NCBI RefSeq assembly: GCF_003001815.1
Contig: NZ_PVMZ01000007.1
Span: 186,001 to 250,000 of the forward strand
DNA: 64,000 nt
Reading direction: 5' to 3'
DNA from: Actinoplanes italicus
GTDB taxonomy: Bacteria > Actinomycetota > Actinomycetes > Mycobacteriales > Micromonosporaceae
In this document: piece after piece, positions 1-8,251 of the stretch
Position numbering within the stretch: the stretch's first letter is position 1
How the letters are laid out: the number at the start of each line of letters is the position of its first letter
Notes under the pieces: model-generated
Databases searched by the model: none
Seen by the model: the letters and a program-made list of their open reading frames with translations, nothing else
What the model was told of the DNA's origin: nothing
Program-made: the position numbers and the translations under genes

Positions 1-659
1 ATCCGGCCGGCGCGGGTCCGGTACTGCACGAACGCCATGGCGACCACCACGACGACACCGGCGATGATGCTGAACAGATCGGCGCCGCCCAGCGTGCCGA
101 GGCCGACGTTACCGAGGAAGCCGGGAAGGAAGCCGTTGGCCAGCGACCGGACGGCCTCCGGGAACGGGCCGATGCCCTGGTTGCCGAGGATGGCGTAGGT
201 GACCGCGCGGAACAGCAGCATGCCGGCCAGCGTCACGATGAACGCCGGAATCCCGAAGTACGCCACCCAGTAGCCCTGCCAGGCGCCGACCACCGCACCG
301 AAGACCAGCGTGATCAGCACGGCGAGCGGCCACGGGATGTTCATGTCGACCATCATCACGGCGGCGAGCGCCCCGGCCGCGGCGACCACCGAGCCGACCG
401 ACAGGTCGATGTGCCCGGCGATGATGATCAGCACCATGCCGATCGCGAGGACCAGGATGTAGGACTGCTGCACGATGATGTTGCTGAGGTTCTGCGGGGA
501 CAGCAGCACGCCCTCGGTCAGGATCGTGAACACCACGATCGTGATCGCGAACGCGATGAAGATGCCGCTTTCCTTCAGGTCGAAATTGACCTTGCGCGGC
601 GCCTTGTCAGCTGGGGGCGCGGCCGGTCCCTTGCCGGTCTGCACGGGTGCGGCCGTCAC
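1..659 (-). CDS. mmsB: Sugar ABC transporter permease, MmsB/GguB type (3' end outside window)
   Basis: Inner-membrane permease of a monosaccharide ABC importer (BPD_transp_2 family). About 219 codons are visible; the C-terminus lies beyond position 1. After a short polar N-terminus come successive hydrophobic helices, including the family-typical stretch LVLAIGMVLIIIAGHIDLSVGS. The GTG start at 659 overlaps the ATPase stop by four bases (GTGA), and a perfect AGGAGG lies at 667-672 inside the end of the ATPase gene, so translation is probably coupled. It should form the channel with the ATPase and ChvE-like protein encoded upstream. The preceding araA suggests L-arabinose as substrate, but ChvE-type systems can take several sugars, so specificity is inference. 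Confidence 0.9.
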   Translation of the reverse strand, partial: MTAAPVQTGKGPAAPPADKAPRKVNFDLKESGIFIAFAITIVVFTILTEGVLLSPQNLSNIIVQQSYILVLAIGMVLIIIAGHIDLSVGSVVAAAGALAAVMMVDMNIPWPLAVLITLVFGAVVGAWQGYWVAYFGIPAFIVTLAGMLLFRAVTYAILGNQGIGPFPEAVRSLANGFLPGFLGNVGLGTLGGADLFSIIAGVVVVVAMAFVQYRTRAGR

Positions 660-2191
660 GGCGCTACCTCCTGTACTTCCTTCGTCATGAGGGTCATCAG
701 GCTTTCCTGCGTGGCCTCGGCGCGCGGCACCTCGCCGGTGATCCGGCCGGCCGAGAGGGTGTAGATGCGGTCACAGATCCCGAGCAGCTCGGGAAGCTCG
801 GACGAGATGACCAGGATGGCCTTCCCCTCGTCGGCGAGCCGGTTGATGATCGTGTAGATCTCGTACTTCGCGCCGACGTCGATGCCGCGGGTCGGCTCGT
901 CGAGGATCAGCACGTCCGGGTCGGTGAAGATCCACTTGGAGAGTACGACCTTCTGCTGGTTGCCGCCGGACAGCTTCCCGACGACCGACTCGACGCTCGG
1001 TGCCTTGATGTTCATGCTGGAACGGAACTCGTCGGCGACCCGGCGCTCCTCGTTGCCGTCCACCCAGCCGCCGCTGGCGAGCTTGGACAGACCGGCGGCC
1101 GAGACGTTGCGCTTGATGTCCTCGATCAGGTTCAGGCCGTACCGCTTGCGGTCCTCGGTGGCATAGGCGATGCCGTGGTCGATCGCCTCCCGTACGCTCC
1201 GGGCCTTGATCTCCTTGCCGTCCTTGATCAGACGCCCGGAGATGTTGATGCCGTAGGAGCGGCCGAACACGCTCATCGCCAGTTCGGTGCGCCCGGCGCC
1301 CATCAGGCCGGCCAGCCCGACGATCTCTCCGCGGCGCAGCGTGAGGTTGACGTTGCGCACCAGCGCCCGGTCGGGCTGGGTGGGGCTGTAGACCGTCCAG
1401 TCCTCGATCCGCAGCGCCTCCTCGCCGATCGTCGGCGTGTGCTCGGGGTACCGGTGGTCCATGTCGCGGCCCACCATGCCGGAGATGATCTTCTCCTCGG
1501 TGAGGTTCGCGGTCTCCTCGGTCCAGATGGTCTTACCGTCGCGCAGGATGGTGACCCGGTCCGAGATGCCCATCACCTCGTTGAGCTTGTGCGAGATGAT
1601 CACGCAGGTGATGCCCTCGTCACGCAGGCCGCGCAGCAGGTCGAGCAGGTGCGCCGAGTCCTCGTCGTTGAGCGCCGCGGTGGGCTCGTCGAGGATCAGC
1701 AGCTTGACCTCCTTGGAGAGCGCCTTGGCGATCTCCACGAGCTGCTGCTTGCCGACGCCGAGCTCGATGACCGGCGTGACGGACCGCTCGCTCAGGCCGA
1801 CCCGGCGCAGCAGGGCGTCCGCGGCGGCGTTGGTCTTGTTCCAGTCGATCCAGCCGCGCTTGGCCTGCTCGTTGCCGAGAAAAATGTTCTCGGCGATGGA
1901 AAGATTCGACGCGAGCGCGAGCTCCTGGTGGATGATGACGATGCCACGGTGCTCGCTGTCGCGGATGCCGGAGAACCGGCAGATGTCGCCCTCGTATTCG
2001 ATGTCGCCCTCGTAGGTGCCGTGCGGGTAGACACCCGACAGCACCTTCATCAGGGTCGACTTACCGGCCCCGTTCTCCCCGCAGATGGAGTGGATCTCGC
2101 CTCTGCGTACTTCCAGGTTGACGTCCTGCAGCGCCTTCACGCCCGGGAACGTCTTGGTGATTCCCCGCATACGCAGGATCGTGTCGCTCAT
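656..2191 (-). CDS. mmsA: Sugar ABC transporter ATP-binding protein, MmsA/GguA type
   Basis: Duplicated ATPase (511 aa, normal for the family) that energises monosaccharide import at the cytoplasmic face. The first half has Walker A GENGAGKS (residues 38-45) and Walker B LDEP (167-170), with a variant signature GVGKQQ near 145. The second half has the degenerate P-loop GLMGAGRTE (295-303), signature LSGGNQQ (407-413) and LDEPTRGID (430-438). One intact and one degenerate site is usual for this family. The phrase YPHGTYEGDI after the first P-loop is characteristic of the GguA/MmsA group. It lies 80 bp after chvE across a strong hairpin and overlaps the permease by four bases. Substrate is inferred from araA. 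Confidence 0.93.
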   Translation of the reverse strand: MSDTILRMRGITKTFPGVKALQDVNLEVRRGEIHSICGENGAGKSTLMKVLSGVYPHGTYEGDIEYEGDICRFSGIRDSEHRGIVIIHQELALASNLSIAENIFLGNEQAKRGWIDWNKTNAAADALLRRVGLSERSVTPVIELGVGKQQLVEIAKALSKEVKLLILDEPTAALNDEDSAHLLDLLRGLRDEGITCVIISHKLNEVMGISDRVTILRDGKTIWTEETANLTEEKIISGMVGRDMDHRYPEHTPTIGEEALRIEDWTVYSPTQPDRALVRNVNLTLRRGEIVGLAGLMGAGRTELAMSVFGRSYGINISGRLIKDGKEIKARSVREAIDHGIAYATEDRKRYGLNLIEDIKRNVSAAGLSKLASGGWVDGNEERRVADEFRSSMNIKAPSVESVVGKLSGGNQQKVVLSKWIFTDPDVLILDEPTRGIDVGAKYEIYTIINRLADEGKAILVISSELPELLGICDRIYTLSAGRITGEVPRAEATQESLMTLMTKEVQEVAP

Positions 2192-2225
2192 TCGAGCAGC
2201 GCTCCTCTCATGGGCCGGTTGAGGG

Positions 2226-2260
2226 CCGTGCCCCGCCCGGAGATCCCGGACGGGGCACGG
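2226..2260 (-). terminator. Stem-loop between binding-protein and ATPase genes (attenuator or partial terminator)
   Basis: Outer arms CCGTGCCCCG (2226-2235) and CGGGGCACGG (2251-2260) pair perfectly. A C/A mismatch and an inner CCGG/CCGG stem close a 5-nt loop. It starts 12 bp downstream of the chvE stop, and no T-run follows. Such hairpins after ABC binding-protein genes commonly make the binding protein more abundant than the membrane components; that role is inferred here. Confidence 0.6.
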
Positions 2261-2271
2261 AACCGGGAAAC

Positions 2272-3399
2272 TTACTTCAGCGCGTCGGCCGAGATGTAGC
2301 CGCTGTCGATGAGTTCCTTCTGGTAGTTGCTCTTGTCGACGATGATCGACTCGAGCAACTGCGACGGGACGACCTTCACACCGTTGTCGTAGTCGGTGGT
2401 GTTGTTCGTCTTCGGCGCCTGGCCCTTGAGCACGGCGTCGGCCATCTCGCCGGTCGCCTTGGCGAGCTGGCGGGTGTCCTTGTAGATGGTGGAGTACTGC
2501 TCACCCGCGATGATCGACTTGACCGAGGTGACCTCGGCGTCCTGGCCGCTGACGATCGGGTAGGCCTGCGAGCCGGTGCCGTAACCGGCCGACTTCAGGG
2601 CCGAGAGGATACCGATCGAGATGCCGTCGTAGGGCGAGAGAACGCCGTCGACCTTGGAGCCGTCCTTGTAGGTCGAGGTGAGGATGTTCTCCATGCGCTT
2701 CTGCGCGGTCTCCGGGTCCCAGCGCAGCGTGGAGACGGTCTGGAAGTCCATCTGCTTGCTCTTGACGTTCAGAACACCCTTGTCGATGTACGGCTTGAGG
2801 ATGCTCATGGCGCCGTTGAAGAAGAACGTCGCGTTGTTGTCGTCCGGCGAACCGGCGAACAGCTCGATGTTCAGCGGGCCCTTGGCGCCGAGGTCCTTGC
2901 CGGTCGCGTCGACGACCTTGAGGCCGGTCAGCAGCGAGGTGGCCTGCTGCACGCCGACCTTGAAGTTGTCGAAGGTGGCGTAGTAGTCCACGTTCGGGCT
3001 CTTACGGATGAGCCGGTCGTACGCGATGACCTTGATGCCGGCCTTGGCGGCGTTGTCCAGCTGGCTGGTGATCGCCTCGCCGTCGATCGACGCGATGATC
3101 AGGAGCTTGGCGCCCTTGGTGATCTGGCTGTCCAGCTGCTGGGTCTGGGTCGGGATGTCGTTCTCCGCGTACTGGAGGTCGACCTTGTAGCCCAGGTCCT
3201 CGAGCTGCTTCTTCAGGTTGTCACCGTCGTGGATCCAGCGTTCCGAGGTACGCGTGGGCATGGTGATGCCGACCAGGGCGCCCTTGTTGTCGCCGCTGGT
3301 GGCCTCCTTGTCGACGGTCTTCTCGGCGTCACCGCAGGCGGCCAGGGTGGCGACCATGGTGGCAGCGGTCAGGATGGCCGCGAGCCGGGGATATTTCAC
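2272..3399 (-). CDS. chvE: ChvE-like sugar-binding lipoprotein of the ABC importer
   Basis: Extracytoplasmic binding protein (375 aa, Peripla_BP_4 type) delivering a monosaccharide to the MmsAB transporter. The N-terminus is a lipoprotein signal, KYPRLAAIL... ending in a lipobox TLAAC with the modified Cys at residue 22, so the mature protein is lipid-anchored. The body has the two-lobe pattern of the family, for example ITMPTRTSERW at the start of the mature domain and SGQDAEVTSVKSI in the second lobe. GTG start at 3399, with GAGGAG just upstream. It sits 26 bp after araA in the same operon, which makes arabinose the likeliest ligand. ChvE relatives also bind xylose, glucose and galactose. 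Confidence 0.9.
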   Translation of the reverse strand: MKYPRLAAILTAATMVATLAACGDAEKTVDKEATSGDNKGALVGITMPTRTSERWIHDGDNLKKQLEDLGYKVDLQYAENDIPTQTQQLDSQITKGAKLLIIASIDGEAITSQLDNAAKAGIKVIAYDRLIRKSPNVDYYATFDNFKVGVQQATSLLTGLKVVDATGKDLGAKGPLNIELFAGSPDDNNATFFFNGAMSILKPYIDKGVLNVKSKQMDFQTVSTLRWDPETAQKRMENILTSTYKDGSKVDGVLSPYDGISIGILSALKSAGYGTGSQAYPIVSGQDAEVTSVKSIIAGEQYSTIYKDTRQLAKATGEMADAVLKGQAPKTNNTTDYDNGVKVVPSQLLESIIVDKSNYQKELIDSGYISADALK

Positions 3400-3425
3400 G
3401 TGGATCTCCTCTTCGAGAGCGGGTG

Positions 3426-4910
3426 TTACAGGGGGCGGGCCAGGCGGTGGTACGCCTGGTTCCAGCGCACCCGGTCGGAGAAATCGGCCGTGGTGGTGCG
3501 CTCGTCGATCATCAGAAGTTCGGTCTGCGCCATATCGGCGAAGTCACGCAGTGTCTCCGCGCCGACCGCCTGGGTGAGCACCGTGTGGTGCGGGCCGCCG
3601 GCGGTGATCCAGCACTCCGCGGAGGTGGAGAGCGACGGGAGGGGCTTCCACACCGCGCGGGCCACGGGCAGGTTCGGCAGCGGCTCGTCCGGCGGGATCA
3701 CCTCGATCTCATTGGCGACCAGGCGGAACCGGTCGCCCATGTCGGCCATGCCCATGACGACCGCCGGGCCATCGGCGGCGTCGAAGACAAGGCGCACGGG
3801 GTCCTCCCGGCCGCCGATTCCCAAGGGGTGGATCTCGGCGCGCGGCTTGGCCGACGCGATGGACGGGCAGACCTCGAGCATGTGTGCGCCGAGGATCTTA
3901 GGCTCGCCGGGGCCGAAGTGGTAGGTGTAATCCTCCATGAATGAGGTGCCACGTCCCGTTCCGGCACCCATCGCCTTGACCGTGGCGACAAGTACCGATG
4001 TCTTCCAGTCGCCCTCGCCGCCGAAGCCGTAACCGTCGGCCATCAGACGCTGCACGGCGAGTCCCGGAAGCTGGCGCAGGCCGCCCAGGTCCTCGAAGTT
4101 GGTGGTGAACGCGCCGAAGCCGCCGTCGGTGAGGAACTGCCGCAGGCCGGCCTCGATCCGGGCGGCGTAGCGCAGCGACTCGTGCCGTTCGCCGAGCAGG
4201 GACGCGTCGACCTCGTACAGGTCGCGGTACTCGGCGACGAGCTTGTCGATCTCCGCGTCCGGGATGTCGTCCACGACCTTGACCAGGTCATTGACCCCAT
4301 ACGTATTGACCGAGACGCCGAACCGCAGCTCAGCCTCGACCTTGTCACCCTCGGTGACCGCGACGTCGCGCATGTTGTCGCCGAAGCGTGCCAGCCGGAG
4401 GCCGCGCAGGTGCTGCAGGCCGGTCGCGGCGCGCGCCCATCCGCCGATCCGCCGGACCACCGACGGATCGGACACGTGCCCGGCGACCACCTTGCGCGGC
4501 ACACCGAGCCGGGCCTGGATGAACCCGAACTCCCGGTCGCCGTGAGCGGCCTGGTTGAGGTTCATGAAGTCCATGTCGATGGTCGACCACGGCAGGGACG
4601 CGTTGTGCTGGGTGTGCAGGTGCAGCAGCGGCTTTCGCAGCGCGTCCAGCCCGCCGATCCACATCTTGGCCGGCGAGAAGGTGTGCATCCAGGCGATCAC
4701 GCCGATGCAGTCGTCGTCGGCGTTGGCCTCGAGCATGACCTGCTTGATGGCACGCGCGTCGGTGAGCACCGGCTTGCCGACGATCTCGGCGCTGAGCCCA
4801 CCGGCAGCCAGGGTCCGCTGGATCTCGGCGGACTGGTCGGCGACCTGTGTGAGCGTCTCCGGGCCGTAGAGATGCTGGCTTCCGGTCAGGAACCAGATCT
4901 GCGGATTCAT
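3426..4910 (-). CDS. araA: L-arabinose isomerase
   Basis: Cytoplasmic enzyme converting L-arabinose to L-ribulose, the first step of bacterial arabinose use. Length 494 aa is normal. The N-terminus NPQIWFLTGSQHLYGPETL is diagnostic. Metal and catalytic residues of the family are visible: Glu in GEGDWK, Glu in FMEDYTYHFG, His in GAHMLEVCP and His in GGPHHTVL near the C-terminus. ATG start with GAAGGA upstream. It is the first gene of the operon that continues with the sugar importer; ribulokinase and ribulose-5-phosphate epimerase are not in the window. The palindrome at 5155-5168, about 245 bp upstream, is a likely operator for the LacI-type regulator. Confidence 0.97.
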   Translation of the reverse strand: MNPQIWFLTGSQHLYGPETLTQVADQSAEIQRTLAAGGLSAEIVGKPVLTDARAIKQVMLEANADDDCIGVIAWMHTFSPAKMWIGGLDALRKPLLHLHTQHNASLPWSTIDMDFMNLNQAAHGDREFGFIQARLGVPRKVVAGHVSDPSVVRRIGGWARAATGLQHLRGLRLARFGDNMRDVAVTEGDKVEAELRFGVSVNTYGVNDLVKVVDDIPDAEIDKLVAEYRDLYEVDASLLGERHESLRYAARIEAGLRQFLTDGGFGAFTTNFEDLGGLRQLPGLAVQRLMADGYGFGGEGDWKTSVLVATVKAMGAGTGRGTSFMEDYTYHFGPGEPKILGAHMLEVCPSIASAKPRAEIHPLGIGGREDPVRLVFDAADGPAVVMGMADMGDRFRLVANEIEVIPPDEPLPNLPVARAVWKPLPSLSTSAECWITAGGPHHTVLTQAVGAETLRDFADMAQTELLMIDERTTTADFSDRVRWNQAYHRLARPL

Positions 4911-5154
4911 CGGTTGGTCCTTCGGTCGAAGAAGTTCAGGCGCACACTGCAGAAGTGGCCCTTGTCGCCGGGCGCCGGCGATTCTTCATCGGGTCGCCGC
5001 GGCGCGAACGCCCCGGCCGCCCCTGTGATCTTACGTCCGCCGTGGTACATGTCCGGTCAGATTCGCACACCGGCACACACGGTCGGACATGGGCCCACCT
5101 CTTCTGCGGAGCCGGTGGAGTGGCCGCGACCACACCCCGGCGGGAGAACCCCAG

Positions 5155-5168
5155 TGTTATCGCTAACA
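5155..5168. promoter_or_regulatory. LacI-family operator upstream of araA
   Basis: TGTTATCGCTAACA has perfect TGTTA/TAACA arms around TCGC. It differs at one position from the core of the perfect palindrome at 6328-6343 and lies between lacI-type regulator and araA. The CG-centred palindrome is typical for LacI/GalR proteins. Binding by the adjacent regulator is inferred. Confidence 0.75.
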
Positions 5169-5213
5169 AAGTGGGGTGTCAACGGTCCTCGGCAACAACG
5201 AGGTAACGACCCA

Positions 5214-5231
5214 TTAACGCGGGTGCGTTAA
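5214..5231. promoter_or_regulatory. Inverted repeat just downstream of the LacI-type gene
   Basis: TTAACGC (5214-5220), spacer GGGT, GCGTTAA (5225-5231). It starts 5 bp after the regulator stop codon. Without a T-run it is a poor intrinsic terminator, and its TTAACG half-sites resemble the TGTTA half-operators. It may be a weak extra operator or a small terminator. Confidence 0.4.
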
Positions 5232-5236
5232 TTTGG

Positions 5237-6247
5237 TCAGACGCGGCGGGGTGCGCTTTCCCGGACGATCAGCTGCGGCGGTACGACGATCTGGTTCGCG
5301 GTGCCGTTCTCGTCCCGCATCTGGCCGAGGAGCAGGCTCAACGCGGCGCGGGCGACATCACCGAAGGCCTGCCGGACGGTGGTCAGCGGCGGGATGAAAT
5401 AGGCAGCCTCGGGCACGTCGTCGAAGCCGACCACGCTCACGTCGTGCGGCACCCGGCGGCCCCGCTCGTGCAGGGCGCGCAGGATGCCCAGCGCCAGGTG
5501 ATCGTTCGCCGTGAAGATGGCCGTGACCTCGGGCATCCGGGCCAGCATCTGTCCGGTGCGGTACCCCTCGGCCGCCGACCAGTCCGCCGACAGCAGCGGC
5601 GGCACCTCGGCGCCCGCCTCCTCCAGCGTCTGCCGCCAGCCCTGGATGCGCCCGGCCGAGTCGAACCAGTCGGTCGGACCGGAGACGTGCCAGACCGTCT
5701 CGTGCCCGGCGTCCAGCAGATGCCGCGTCGCCGCCCGGGCGCCGGCCACCTGATCCACCGTCACGAGCGGCCGGCCGCTGTCCGGGTCGCCGTCGATGAA
5801 GACCACCGGCAGGTCACCGGGGATCTCGGCGAGCGCCTCGGTCGCCGACGCGGTGTTCGCGATCACCACGAGGCCGGCGACCCGCTGGTCCAGGTGCCGG
5901 TCGACGACCGCGGAGATCGAGGAGCGGTCCAGCTCGTGCACGCTGCCCACGCTGACCGCGAAACCGGCGTCCGCGGCGGCCTGCTCGAACTCGCTCAGCA
6001 TGGTGGCCGGGCCGAACAGCGTGCTGTTGCGGGCGACCACGCCGATCAGCTGGGAACGGCCGGTGACCAGGGCACGGGCGGCGCGGTTGGGCCGGTAGCC
6101 GAGCTCGGCGATCGCGGCGCGAACCCGGATACGGGTCTGCTCCTTGACGTTGGGATGATCGTTGAGGACGCGCGAGACGGTCTGGTGGGAGACTCCCGCC
6201 AAACGGGCCACATCCGTCATCGCCGGGCTACGGGATCCCTTGTCCAC
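5237..6247 (-). CDS. LacI/GalR-family transcriptional regulator (probable arabinose regulator)
   Basis: DNA-binding regulator, 336 aa. The helix-turn-helix is at residues 10-29 (TDVARLAGVSHQTVSRVLN), followed by the hinge signature PNRAARALVTGRS and a periplasmic-binding-protein-like effector domain (SVVGFDDVPEAAYFIPPLTTV near residue 275). GTG start at 6247 with GAGGTG upstream; an internal ATG at codon 10 is less likely. It lies upstream of araA in the same orientation. The perfect palindrome ATGTTATCGATAACAT at 6328-6343 is upstream of its start and a near-copy is upstream of araA, which fits autoregulation plus control of the arabinose genes. The ligand is inferred from context. Confidence 0.88.
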   Translation of the reverse strand: MDKGSRSPAMTDVARLAGVSHQTVSRVLNDHPNVKEQTRIRVRAAIAELGYRPNRAARALVTGRSQLIGVVARNSTLFGPATMLSEFEQAAADAGFAVSVGSVHELDRSSISAVVDRHLDQRVAGLVVIANTASATEALAEIPGDLPVVFIDGDPDSGRPLVTVDQVAGARAATRHLLDAGHETVWHVSGPTDWFDSAGRIQGWRQTLEEAGAEVPPLLSADWSAAEGYRTGQMLARMPEVTAIFTANDHLALGILRALHERGRRVPHDVSVVGFDDVPEAAYFIPPLTTVRQAFGDVARAALSLLLGQMRDENGTANQIVVPPQLIVRESAPRRV

Positions 6248-6327
6248 TTGCGCACCTCGTCCGATCCAGTTCTGATGGAGCGTAGCGGGAGCCGCACACA
6301 GGCCCGCTCAAGCTTCCCAATTCAGAA

Positions 6328-6343
6328 ATGTTATCGATAACAT
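6328..6343. promoter_or_regulatory. Perfect 16-bp LacI-type operator in a divergent promoter region
   Basis: ATGTTATCGATAACAT is a perfect palindrome with a central CG, sharing TGTTATCG and TAACA with the araA-side operator. It sits between the divergently oriented regulator and DUF2252 genes and could control both. An ATG inside the palindrome opens the DUF2252 frame but is probably not the real start. Confidence 0.8.
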
Positions 6344-6399
6344 CCGCTTTTCACGAGCCCCGCGCGGACGATCTTCCGTGGCACGTACCCTCGGCAACG

Positions 6400-7824
6400 A
6401 TGGAACCGTCTTCAAGGAACGACGGCCCGGGCGTGCTCGGCAGCCTAGCGGACGAGGGATTCACCTCGTTACGCCGGGCCGCCGCTCCCCGCGCCGAGCG
6501 CTACGGCATCGGCCGCTCGCTACGTGAGCGGTCACCCCGGTCCGACGTGGCCCACTGGCGGGCACCCGACCGCCGCCCCGACCCGGTCCGGCTCGTCGCC
6601 GCCTCGCACGAGGGCCGGGTCGAACGGCTCGTCCCCGTGCGCGTCGGCCGGATGATCGCCTCGCCGTACACGTTCCTCCGCGGCACCGCCGGTCTGATGG
6701 CCGACGACTTCGCCGGCCTGCCCAGCACCGGCATCACCCCCGTCATCTGCGGCGACGCCCATCTCGGCAACTTCGGCTTCTACGCCTCCCCCGAGCGCGA
6801 ACTGGTCTTCGACCTCAACGACTTCGACGAGGCGCACCCCGGGCCCTGGGAGTGGGATCTGCGCCGCCTCACGGTCAGCGTGCACGTCGCCGGCCGGGTC
6901 AGCGGTTTCCGGGAGAACTCCTGCTCCGACGCCGTGCGGCACTGCGTGGAGGCGTACCGCGAACACATCGCCCACCTGGCCGAAGAGCCACTGCTGGCCC
7001 GGTCCTTCGACCGGATGGACGTCAACGGGATGCGCTCGGTCGCCAGCAAGGCGAGCTTCCGCGACGAGATCGAACGCGCCGCCCGCCGGGCCCGGCGGCG
7101 CACCAGCGACCGCGCGCTGCCCCGCTTCACCGAACGCAACGACGGCGCCCTGCGGCTCGTCGAGGAGCCGCCGCTGATCACCCGCCTGCCCGACGACGAG
7201 CGCGAACAGCTGGCCGAGGCCCTCGACGGCTACCTGAGCACGCTGCGGCCGCACTGGGCACGAATCCTCGGCGGCTACCGGATCGTCGACATCGCGCACA
7301 AGGTCGTCGGTGTGGGCTCGGTCGGACTGCGCGCCTACGTCGCCCTGTGCGAGGGCAGCGACCCCGACGACGTGCTCTTCCTGCAGCTCAAACAGGCTCG
7401 CCGCTCGGTCGTCGCCCGGCATCAGCACGGCGCCCTCGCCTGGCACCGGCACCAGGGCCAGCGCGTCGTGGAGTACCAGCAGGTGCTCCAGACCGTCAGC
7501 GACCCTCTGCTCGGCTGGACCACGGTCGGCCGGCACCAGTACTACGTGCGCCAGTTCCGCGACATGAAGGGCGCCATCGTCGTCGAGGACGTCAACGCCG
7601 AATCGCTCGCCGACTACGCCCGCATCTGCGGATACCTGCTGGCCAAGTCACACGCCCGCACCAGCGGCGCCTCCATGATCTCCGGCTACGTCGGCAGCGG
7701 CGACAAACTCGACGAGTCCCTGGCCCGGTTCGCCCGGGCCTACGCCGACCAGGTCGAGAGTGACCATGCGGCACTGGTCGCGGCGGTCCGCCGCGGCGAA
7801 CTCCCGGCCGAACCGGCCCACTGA
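6400..7824 (+). CDS. DUF2252 family protein
   Basis: Uncharacterised family distantly resembling kinase/phosphotransferase folds. From the chosen ATG at 6400 it has 474 aa. Family motifs are present: ICGDAHLGNFGFY, a catalytic-loop-like element, and FDLNDFDEAHPGPWEWDLRRL. The substrate is unknown for the family. The frame is open from an ATG at 6328, but that codon lies in the operator palindrome and the extra 24 residues lack conserved features; the start remains uncertain. It is followed after 13 bp by the PPOX gene, and then the pirin gene, so the three probably share a transcript. The upstream LacI-type operator raises the possibility of co-regulation with sugar uptake. Confidence 0.85.
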   Translation: MEPSSRNDGPGVLGSLADEGFTSLRRAAAPRAERYGIGRSLRERSPRSDVAHWRAPDRRPDPVRLVAASHEGRVERLVPVRVGRMIASPYTFLRGTAGLMADDFAGLPSTGITPVICGDAHLGNFGFYASPERELVFDLNDFDEAHPGPWEWDLRRLTVSVHVAGRVSGFRENSCSDAVRHCVEAYREHIAHLAEEPLLARSFDRMDVNGMRSVASKASFRDEIERAARRARRRTSDRALPRFTERNDGALRLVEEPPLITRLPDDEREQLAEALDGYLSTLRPHWARILGGYRIVDIAHKVVGVGSVGLRAYVALCEGSDPDDVLFLQLKQARRSVVARHQHGALAWHRHQGQRVVEYQQVLQTVSDPLLGWTTVGRHQYYVRQFRDMKGAIVVEDVNAESLADYARICGYLLAKSHARTSGASMISGYVGSGDKLDESLARFARAYADQVESDHAALVAAVRRGELPAEPAH

Positions 7825-7837
7825 AAGGTTGCGAGAC

Positions 7838-8251
7838 TTGAGCGGCACCATCCCCATCGACTCCCCCGCACTGGCCGAGTTCTGGACCGAACGCCACCTG
7901 TGCACGCTCACCACGCTGCGCGCCGACGGATCACCGCACGTCGTCGCGGTCGGCGCCACCCTCGACCCGGTCGCCGGTGTGGCCCGGGTGATCACCTCCA
8001 ACGCGTCCACCAAGGTCCGCAACGTGCTGCGCGGCCGCCGGCGGGTCGCCATCTGCCAGGTCGACGGGCCCCGATGGAGCACGATCGAGGGCCTCGCCGT
8101 CATCCGCGACGACCCGTCGTCGGTCGCCGACGCCGAGCAGCGGTACGCCGCCCGCTACCGCCAGCCCCGCCCCAACCCGGCACGAGTCGTCATCGAGGTC
8201 GAGATCACCCGCATCCTGGGGTCGGCGACGCTACTACGCTCAGCGGAATGA
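7838..8251 (+). CDS. PPOX-class F420-dependent flavoprotein
   Basis: Small split-barrel protein (137 aa) of the pyridoxamine-5'-phosphate-oxidase-like group that in actinobacteria often binds F420. Visible family features are FWTERHLCTLTTLRADGSPHVVAVG at the N-terminus, the ligand-loop ITSNASTKVRNVLRGRR, and a C-terminal strand REVE-like VVIEVEITRILG. The TTG start at 7838 is chosen because AAAGG lies 8 bp upstream and the barrel begins there; a longer frame from 7760 would overlap the DUF2252 gene by 65 bp. It overlaps the pirin gene by four bases (ATGA). The reduced substrate is unknown. Confidence 0.82.
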   Translation: MSGTIPIDSPALAEFWTERHLCTLTTLRADGSPHVVAVGATLDPVAGVARVITSNASTKVRNVLRGRRRVAICQVDGPRWSTIEGLAVIRDDPSSVADAEQRYAARYRQPRPNPARVVIEVEITRILGSATLLRSAE

